Below the pieces are notes generated by a model that saw nothing but the letters and a program-made list of their open reading frames with translations, searched no databases and had not been told where the DNA came from. From positions 744,001 through 808,000 of the forward strand of contig CANLUY010000002.1 in assembly GCA_947494435.1 (NCBI GenBank): DNA of 64,000 nt. The letters are read 5' to 3'. The position numbers were made by a program, and so were the translations under genes. Of the stretch, positions 59,303-64,000 are shown piece after piece; the first letter of the stretch is position 1, and each line of letters starts with the position of its first letter. The DNA comes from an uncultured Litoreibacter sp. GTDB taxonomy: Bacteria > Pseudomonadota > Alphaproteobacteria > Rhodobacterales > Rhodobacteraceae.

Positions 59303-60016
59303 ATGACTGATACCACACACATCGCCTCAGCTTTTGATCGGGATCTCGAAGCAATCCAGGCACTGATCATGAAGATGGGCGGCCTCGTTGAAACCGCCAT
59401 CTCGGATGCTTCAAAAGCGCTAGAGAACCGCGATACTGATCTCGCAGAAACAGTGCGTAAGAACGACAAACTGATTGACGCCTTAGAGGAAGAAGTCGCG
59501 ACTGAGGTGGCCCGTGTGATCGCAATGCGGTCGCCCACGGCCAGCGATCTGCGGACCGTGCTCTCTGTATTGAAGATATCGGGCAATCTGGAGCGGGTAG
59601 GGGACTACTCCAAGAACCTTGCGAAGCGCACCTCCGTCCTTGCAGAGATGACGCCGGTGAATGGGACCGGCGCGTCTATCAGACGGATGGCAAAGCTAGT
59701 CTCAATGATGCTGAAAGACGCTCTCGATGCGTATGTGCACCGTGACGCTGACCTTGCTATGGATGTGCGGGCCCGCGACACAGAGGTTGATCAGATGTAC
59801 AACGCTCTATTCCGTGAATTTCTAACCCATATGATGGAAGATCCGCGCAACATCACTCCTTGTATGCATTTGCATTTCATTGCCAAAAATACGGAACGCA
59901 TGGGGGACCATGTCACGTCGATCGCCGAGCAGGTGATTTACCTCGTCACTGGCGAAATTCCAGATGAAGATCGTGATAAAGCGGATAAAACAGCATTTGT
60001 TTCCTCACCAGATTAG
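59303..60016 (+). CDS. phoU: Phosphate signalling protein PhoU
   Basis: A 237-residue protein of two similar three-helix bundles. The metal-binding E/D-rich motifs are typical: NLERVGDYSKNLAKR in the first repeat and NTERMGDHVTSIAEQVIYLVTG in the second. PhoU links the Pst transporter to PhoR and keeps the regulon off when phosphate is plentiful. It lies 11 bases after pstB and 12 before phoB. Confidence 0.95.
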   Translation: MTDTTHIASAFDRDLEAIQALIMKMGGLVETAISDASKALENRDTDLAETVRKNDKLIDALEEEVATEVARVIAMRSPTASDLRTVLSVLKISGNLERVGDYSKNLAKRTSVLAEMTPVNGTGASIRRMAKLVSMMLKDALDAYVHRDADLAMDVRARDTEVDQMYNALFREFLTHMMEDPRNITPCMHLHFIAKNTERMGDHVTSIAEQVIYLVTGEIPDEDRDKADKTAFVSSPD

Positions 60017-60028
60017 GTTAGCTGCGAC

Positions 60029-60709
60029 ATGGAACCTCTTGTATTAATTGTAGAAGACGACCCATCGCAACGTGAAGTGCTGGCTTATAATGTGCGCGCT
60101 GAAGGGTACTCCGTTGTCACAGCCGAAAACGGGGACGAGGCCCTGCTTTACATTCGTGACGAGCAGCCGGACCTCGTTGTCCTGGACTGGATGTTGCCGA
60201 ATGTCTCCGGCATAGAAGTTTGCCGGCAGATCAAGAAAGACATCTCTCTTGCAAAAACCCCGGTGATTATGCTGTCCGCACGCTCCGAAGAGGATGATCG
60301 TGTGCGCGGCCTTGAAACCGGCGCAGATGACTACATCGTCAAACCGTATTCCGTCGCAGAATTGCTCGCGCGGATCAGGACCCAATTGCGCCGAACCCGT
60401 CCTGCCGCATTAGGCGTGCAGTTGATCTACGACGATATTATCGTAGACGTGGAACAACATAAGGTGACACGGTCCGGAACCTTGCTCAAGCTCGGGCCGA
60501 CAGAGTACCGGCTGTTGTCCACCTTCATGGAACGTCCCGGACGGGTCTGGAGCCGCGAACAGTTGCTTGACCGTGTCTGGGGCCGCGATATTTTCGTCGA
60601 TACCCGCACTGTCGATGTGCATGTTGGACGTTTGCGTAAGGTCCTCACTCGCAACGGCGGTGACGATCCGCTGCGCACAGTGCGTGGCGCGGGTTACGCG
60701 TTAGGGTAG
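60029..60709 (+). CDS. phoB: Phosphate regulon response regulator PhoB
   Basis: A 226-residue OmpR-family regulator. Asp53 in LVVLDWMLPNVSG accepts phosphate; the receiver also shows EDDPSQREVLAYNV and KPYSVAELLARI. The winged-helix DNA-binding domain ends in VDTRTVDVHVGRLRKVLTRNGGDDPLRTVRGAGYAL. It should bind the triple Pho box at 54123. Being last of the pst genes it can amplify its own operon. Confidence 0.95.
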   Translation: MEPLVLIVEDDPSQREVLAYNVRAEGYSVVTAENGDEALLYIRDEQPDLVVLDWMLPNVSGIEVCRQIKKDISLAKTPVIMLSARSEEDDRVRGLETGADDYIVKPYSVAELLARIRTQLRRTRPAALGVQLIYDDIIVDVEQHKVTRSGTLLKLGPTEYRLLSTFMERPGRVWSREQLLDRVWGRDIFVDTRTVDVHVGRLRKVLTRNGGDDPLRTVRGAGYALG

Positions 60710-60716
60710 GGACATC

Positions 60717-61247
60717 ATGAAGGGCTCGAGACCGGAGCAGGCGATCCTTAGCCGTGACACAGACCTGTCAAAAACAGAAGCGACGCGGGCCGTCATTGAA
60801 GGCATGGTCGATGGGCTGAATGATCATCGGATCGCAGATATTGGTGATTTCTTCTCAGAGACATTCCGCTGGATGGGCAATACAGGCTGTGGCACTAAGG
60901 AAGGTATTCGCGAATTTCAGGATAACTGGCAGAAACCTTTTCAAGCGGCCTTTCATGACAAGGTGTGCGTGGATGAAGCTCGTCTCTATATGGGGGAGTG
61001 GGCGGCGGCATTTGGACGACAGGAAGCAACGCATGGTGGTCCATTCATGGGCATTGCTGCCACCGGAAAACGGATAGAAATCCGCTATATGGACTTTTGG
61101 AAAGTCGTTGATGGCAAGATCGTCGACAATTGGGTCATGGTTGATTTTCCCCATGTTCTCGCACAGCTTGGTGTAGATGTTTTCAATGGCGAGGGTTGGG
61201 AAGCTTTTGATCGACGTGAGAAAGCGCCACCAGAGACAAATAAATAA
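60717..61247 (+). CDS. SnoaL-like / NTF2-fold protein in the pho operon
   Basis: A 176-residue NTF2-like protein of the SnoaL 'ester cyclase' kind. TEATRAVIEGMVDGLNDHRIADIGDFFSETFRWMGN and ATGKRIEIRYMDFWKVVDGKIVDNWVMVD give the cone-shaped fold; no catalytic identity can be assigned. It begins seven bases after the phoB stop, so it is very likely transcribed with the pho genes and may be phosphate-regulated. Confidence 0.75.
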   Translation: MKGSRPEQAILSRDTDLSKTEATRAVIEGMVDGLNDHRIADIGDFFSETFRWMGNTGCGTKEGIREFQDNWQKPFQAAFHDKVCVDEARLYMGEWAAAFGRQEATHGGPFMGIAATGKRIEIRYMDFWKVVDGKIVDNWVMVDFPHVLAQLGVDVFNGEGWEAFDRREKAPPETNK

Positions 61248-61271
61248 TAAGACCCAATATCAGGTATTTAC

Positions 61272-61670
61272 ATGACGAAGTTAAAAGTCTCAGCAGCGCA
61301 AATGGTCGCCGCCGCCCGTGCGAAAATTGAAGAGATAGAGACACCTGACGCGATAGAGATGGTGAGCGATCCAAACGTTGTCATCGTTGACATCCGTGAC
61401 ATCAGGGAACGCCAGAAAGGTTTCATTCCAGGTAGTATTCATTGCCCGCGCGGTATGCTCGAATTCTGGATTGATCCTGACAGCCCGTATTTTAAAGAAA
61501 TATTCGGACAGCCAGACAAGAAGTTTGTTTTTCATTGCGCATCGGGCTGGCGATCTGCGCTTTCAGTCGCCACGCTTCAGGACATGGGTTTCGACGCCGC
61601 TCATTTGAAAGAAGGCTTTTCGACGTGGAAAGCTCAGGGCGGACCGGTCGACATGCCAGAGGCAAATTAA
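61272..61670 (+). CDS. Rhodanese-like domain protein
   Basis: A 132-residue single-domain rhodanese. The active-site cysteine is in VFHCASGWRSALSVATL; VVIVDIRDIRERQKGFIPGSIHCPRGMLEFWID is the family N-terminal region. The loop length is of the sulfurtransferase type. It is 24 bases after the SnoaL-like gene and is probably co-transcribed with it at the end of the pho operon. Donor and acceptor are unknown. Confidence 0.85.
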   Translation: MTKLKVSAAQMVAAARAKIEEIETPDAIEMVSDPNVVIVDIRDIRERQKGFIPGSIHCPRGMLEFWIDPDSPYFKEIFGQPDKKFVFHCASGWRSALSVATLQDMGFDAAHLKEGFSTWKAQGGPVDMPEAN

Positions 61671-61869
61671 CTTGGTTTGCTGCAATGCGCGGTGCGAAAG
61701 GCTACTATGCAAGTAGGTGTAGCCGCAACATATCGCATACTAAACCATCCACAAGGCGAATAATCAGTATTATGTAAATATTGGTGGGAGTGATTAGAGG
61801 CGTCGACCGGCTTAAATGCTTGGAAAATTCCACGTCAACGGGTCGACAGCCGAACTATCGAGGCGTACT

Positions 61870-61894
61870 GTTCTTGCGATTAATCAATAAGAAC
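61870..61894. repeat. Inverted repeat directly upstream of aroQ
   Basis: GTTCTT (61870-61875) and AAGAAC (61889-61894) flank 13 bases that include GATTAATC, a second palindrome. It ends eight bases before the aroQ start. Either an operator or an RNA stem that shields the start region. Confidence 0.35.
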
Positions 61895-61902
61895 ACCTCC
61901 TA

Positions 61903-62346
61903 ATGCCCTCTTTACTTGTCTTGAATGGCCCAAACCTTAACCTGCTTGGAACACGCCAACCCGAAGTGTACGGGCGTGTTACCTTGACAGACATCGAAGA
62001 GATGTGCGTGGCACACGCCAAACTCCGTGACGTTGGTTTGAGTTTTCAACAGTCGAACCATGAAGGCGTCTTGCTCGATGCGATCCATGACGCCAAAGGC
62101 AAACATGACGCGATCATTTTGAATGCTGGCGCTTACACCCATACATCTATCGCGCTTATGGACGCCGTGAGTTCTGTTGAGCTTCCGATGATTGAGCTGC
62201 ACCTATCCAATGTTCACGCTCGCGAAGACTTCCGGCACAGCTCGTATATCTCAAAGGTTGCGCTGGGTGTTATCTGTGGTTTTGGTGCGCGTGGATATAC
62301 GCTCGCGATGGACGCCGCGATTTCACATTTGGGACATAGCGCATGA
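61903..62346 (+). CDS. aroQ: Type II 3-dehydroquinate dehydratase
   Basis: A 147-residue AroQ of the shikimate pathway (3-dehydroquinate to 3-dehydroshikimate), normally a dodecamer. LVLNGPNLNLLGTRQPEVYG carries the catalytic tyrosine and arginine; QSNHEGVLLDAIHDA, ILNAGAYTHTSIAL and IELHLSNVHARE complete the site. The N-terminus is unambiguous, yet no Shine-Dalgarno precedes ATG 61903; CACCTCCT, the anti-Shine-Dalgarno sequence, is there instead. Its stop overlaps the luxR start by four bases. Confidence 0.95.
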   Translation: MPSLLVLNGPNLNLLGTRQPEVYGRVTLTDIEEMCVAHAKLRDVGLSFQQSNHEGVLLDAIHDAKGKHDAIILNAGAYTHTSIALMDAVSSVELPMIELHLSNVHAREDFRHSSYISKVALGVICGFGARGYTLAMDAAISHLGHSA

Positions 62347-63098
62347 TTGAGCGGTATCTTCATCAGATGACCGACGCGAACTCTATCGAGGACGCGTGGG
62401 ACATTCATACAAAACAAATGGCGGGATACGGGTTCGACCGCCTGCTCTACGCCTATACCCGATATGGCACGGGTACATCGTTGGGCGACCTTCAAGACGC
62501 GCTTATCCTGACCAATCACGATCCTGCTTATGTCGATGTCTTTATCGGTGAAGGCATGTATTCCAAAGGCCCAATGGTCGCTTGGGCCACTGCGAATACC
62601 GGTGCGTGTAGTTGGAATATGATCCACAAACAGATCGCGACAGGAAATGTAACGCCCGAAATGATGGAAGCTATGGCGCTTAATCAACGCCTTGACGTTG
62701 TTGCTGGCTACACAATCAGCTTTCACGAAGTCTCGCTACGAGCGAAAGGCGCGATCGGTTTGACTGCAAAGCGCGGCATGACCCAAGACGATGTTGACCA
62801 ACTCTGGGCGGAAAGTGGCTCCGACATTGAGTTGGCGAATAAGATCCTACACTTAAAAGTCGTTCAGCTACCGCATACCACCGGCCAAAGACGCAAGCTG
62901 ACAGCGCGGCAACGTGAAGTATTGGAATGGGTTGCGGATGGAAAGACGATCCAAGACACCGCGACAATTATGGGCCTGAACCCTGCCACTATCGAAAAGC
63001 ATTTGAGACTGGCACGAGAGTCTCTTGACGTTGACACGACAGCGCAAGCGATTCTGAAGGCCTCCTCTCAGAACCAGTTCTTCCTAATAGAGCGATAA
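62343..63098 (+). CDS. LuxR family transcriptional regulator (autoinducer-type, no luxI nearby)
   Basis: A 251-residue protein with an N-terminal autoinducer-binding-type domain and a C-terminal LuxR helix-turn-helix (KLTARQREVLEWVADGKTIQDTATIMGLNPATIEKHLRLARESL, about residues 184-228). Of the usual acyl-homoserine lactone contacts, the tryptophan is kept (CSWN, Trp91), but the Asp-Pro pair is replaced by Gly76-Pro77 in MYSKGPMVAW, so lactone binding is in doubt. No synthase gene is in the window. It is translationally coupled to aroQ. Two overlapping CtrA boxes begin one base after its stop codon. Confidence 0.88.
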   Translation: MIERYLHQMTDANSIEDAWDIHTKQMAGYGFDRLLYAYTRYGTGTSLGDLQDALILTNHDPAYVDVFIGEGMYSKGPMVAWATANTGACSWNMIHKQIATGNVTPEMMEAMALNQRLDVVAGYTISFHEVSLRAKGAIGLTAKRGMTQDDVDQLWAESGSDIELANKILHLKVVQLPHTTGQRRKLTARQREVLEWVADGKTIQDTATIMGLNPATIEKHLRLARESLDVDTTAQAILKASSQNQFFLIER

Positions 63099-63125
63099 TT
63101 AACAGAGTGTTAACAAAGTGTTAAC
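63099..63125 (+). promoter_or_regulatory. Tandem CtrA-type boxes: TTAA-N7-TTAA-N7-TTAAC
   Basis: TTAA (63099-63102), CAGAGTG, TTAA(C) (63110-63114), AAAGTG after the shared C, TTAAC (63121-63125): three elements 11 bases apart, giving two overlapping exact matches to TTAA-N7-TTAAC. Read on the other strand the same block has CTGTTAA/TTGTTAA repeats resembling a Pho box. No known gene lies behind it on the plus strand before tsf. Confidence 0.7.
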
Positions 63126-63131
63126 AGGCTC

Positions 63132-63149
63132 GGTAAGGGTTCCCTTACC
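63132..63149. repeat. Perfect 8+8 palindrome GGTAAGGG-TT-CCCTTACC
   Basis: GGTAAGGG (63132-63139) and CCCTTACC (63142-63149) are perfectly complementary across TT. It follows the tandem CtrA boxes by six bases. It could be an operator (its symmetry and length resemble a lux-type box) or the first hairpin of a small RNA. Confidence 0.55.
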
Positions 63150-63420
63150 TTGCATCTGCAGCATTTTTTGGCAGAATAAATGGTGTTCCGTGAGTGGTGG
63201 CTTTTGCCATGGGACTTTCGTCGGAGAGGACTTTCTTGGGTTTACAAGAAAGGATTCTTCGATCCGGTTTTCCGGTTCGTTGCCTGCTGCGCCTATAGTC
63301 GACGTGGCAGGCAACATCATTTCACCAAAGAGGCCCCCGACCCGGCTCCCCGGCTCGTCTTACGGGGCTTTGGAATGGAAAAGGCGGCGCCAGAGTCCTT
63401 CTGGCGCCGCCATTTATTTT
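63150..63420 (+). ncRNA. Candidate structured small RNA between luxR and tsf
   Basis: The 339-base gap after luxR holds no convincing protein. It has a chain of strong stems: CTTTCTTG/CAAGAAAG (63231-63252), CCGG-TTTT-CCGG (63264-63275), GTTGCCTGC/GCAGGCAAC (63279-63315) and the 12-base-pair terminator at 63383-63411. GGACTTTC occurs twice near 63212-63236. With the tandem CtrA boxes upstream this looks like a regulated RNA gene of about 250 bases. It shows none of the signature sequences of tmRNA, RNase P RNA, 6S or SRP RNA that I could recognise. The 5' end is only a guess. Confidence 0.4.
63383..63411. terminator. Terminator of tsf, probably bidirectional
   Basis: GGCGGCGCCAGA (63383-63394) pairs perfectly with TCTGGCGCCGCC (63400-63411), loop of five. 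On the minus strand TTTT follows, ending tsf; on the plus strand ATTTATTTT follows, so it can also end a transcript coming from the luxR side. Confidence 0.88.
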
Positions 63421-63437
63421 CGTTCGAACTAAACCAC

Positions 63438-64000
63438 TTAGCCTTTCAGCGCAGCAGCCACTTCCTCAGCGAAGTTTTCTTCTTTTTTCTCAATGCCTTC
63501 GCCGACTTCAAGGCGTGTGAAACCAGTGATTTCTACACCGGCTTCTTTTGCTGCAGCGCCGACCGTCAAGTCAGGGTTCACAACAAAGGATTGGTTCAAA
63601 AGCGTGACTTCAGCCATGTATTTCTTCATACGGCCAACGATCATCTTTTCAATAACAGCTTCAGGTTTGCCGCTCTCGCGCGCAATGTCCATTTGAACCT
63701 GCTTTTCTTTTTCAACAACAGCAGGGTCCAAATCATCTTCGGACAGCGAGGCCGGATTGACGGCAGCAACATGCATTGCAACCTGCTTACCAAACTCTTC
63801 ATTGGCCGCTGAAAGCGCAACCAGAACGCCGATCTTGCCCATACCCGGAGCCGCTGCGTTGTGGACATAAGACACAACAGATGAGCCTTCCAGACGCGCC
63901 ATGCGGCGGACGGACATATTCTCACCAATCGTCGCAACTTTGTCCTTAACAGTGTCTTCGACAGACTTGCCGCCCATGTCAGCTGCTTTCAACGCATCAA
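63438..64000 (-). CDS. tsf: Translation elongation factor Ts (5' part outside window)
   Basis: The C-terminal 187 residues of EF-Ts, open to the right edge of the window (reads ...[17 protein letters not shown]). EF-Ts is the guanine nucleotide exchange factor of EF-Tu. [51 protein letters not shown] and [15 protein letters not shown] follow the family well. An apparent internal TTG start at 63992 is not a true start. The gene ends before the strong hairpin at 63383-63411. Confidence 0.95.
   Translation of the reverse strand, partial: DALKAADMGGKSVEDTVKDKVATIGENMSVRRMARLEGSSVVSYVHNAAAPGMGKIGVLVALSAANEEFGKQVAMHVAAVNPASLSEDDLDPAVVEKEKQVQMDIARESGKPEAVIEKMIVGRMKKYMAEVTLLNQSFVVNPDLTVGAAAKEAGVEITGFTRLEVGEGIEKKEENFAEEVAAALKG

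Noticed and set aside
63180-63812. Open plus-strand frame of 210 codons spanning the luxR-tsf gap and tsf antisense
   Set aside because: Starts without a ribosome-binding site, crosses the strong terminator, and its second half is antisense to tsf; composition looks random and rich in Phe, Arg and Cys.

Overview
The window reads as chromosomal DNA of a marine alphaproteobacterium of the Roseobacter group (Rhodobacterales). The inference rests on gene content and regulatory signals: a CckA hybrid kinase with a CtrA-type box (TTAA-N7-TTAAC) in front of it; recA preceded by alphaproteobacterial LexA boxes (GTTC-N7-GATC and GAAC-N7-GAAC); a bL21 ribosomal protein with an Ala/Lys-rich linker and helix-hairpin-helix tail; a split set of methyl-tetrahydrofolate proteins; paired flavin/GcvT oxidoreductases; and a high density of Liv, TRAP, peptide and Pst transporters. 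Coding density is high, genes often overlap by 1-4 bases, and no insertion sequence, prophage or CRISPR array was seen.

Layout. 1-3530 (minus): a partial sterol desaturase/fatty acid hydroxylase, then a three-gene operon for a PF13769 'virulence factor' protein, a MetF-like reductase and a pterin-binding methyltransferase. 3793-9901: Ppx/GppA phosphatase, RlmE, a DUF188 protein, agmatinase, GuaB and an RsmB-type rRNA methylase. 9929-14320: cckA with its CtrA box, a sulfotransferase, and SOS-controlled recA with terminator. 14413-23520: alaS, a DUF1330 protein, and two FAD/GcvT oxidoreductases flanking an HpcH/HpaI aldolase. 23537-29080 (minus): a Liv branched-chain amino acid transporter operon with a small exported protein inside it. 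29267-33453: a PQQ-type sugar dehydrogenase and a tripartite TRAP transporter. 33709-44956: GloB, a peptide-type ABC transporter with two binding proteins, a TTC38-like protein, an iron alcohol dehydrogenase and a DUF2059 protein. 44967-53067: tRNA-Ser(CGA), a second DUF2059 protein, rplU-rpmA, LysE exporter, GNAT acetyltransferase, obgE-proB-proA and a transsulfuration-type PLP enzyme. 53064-61670: the complete phosphate system phoR, Pho box, pstSCAB, phoU, phoB, plus a SnoaL-like and a rhodanese protein. 61903-64000: aroQ, a LuxR solo, a structured intergenic region, and the 3' part of tsf.

How the genes fit together. Much of the window serves scavenging of small organic compounds in sea water: betaine-type methylamines (flavin/GcvT enzymes feeding tetrahydrofolate), amino acids, peptides, TRAP substrates, sugars and phosphate. 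Intrinsic terminator-like or stabilising hairpins sit directly behind the binding-protein genes livJ, dctP, pstS and the first peptide binding protein, which would keep binding-protein mRNA in excess.

The most unusual stretch is 63099-63437. It starts one base after the luxR stop codon with three TTAA elements at exact 11-base spacing (two overlapping CtrA boxes), followed by a perfect 8+8 palindrome and a chain of stable hairpins ending in a 12-base-pair terminator. No convincing protein is encoded there. I propose it as a candidate CtrA-controlled small RNA. A second candidate for RNA-level control is a minus-strand terminator lying alone in the leader of the iron alcohol dehydrogenase gene (40430-40467).
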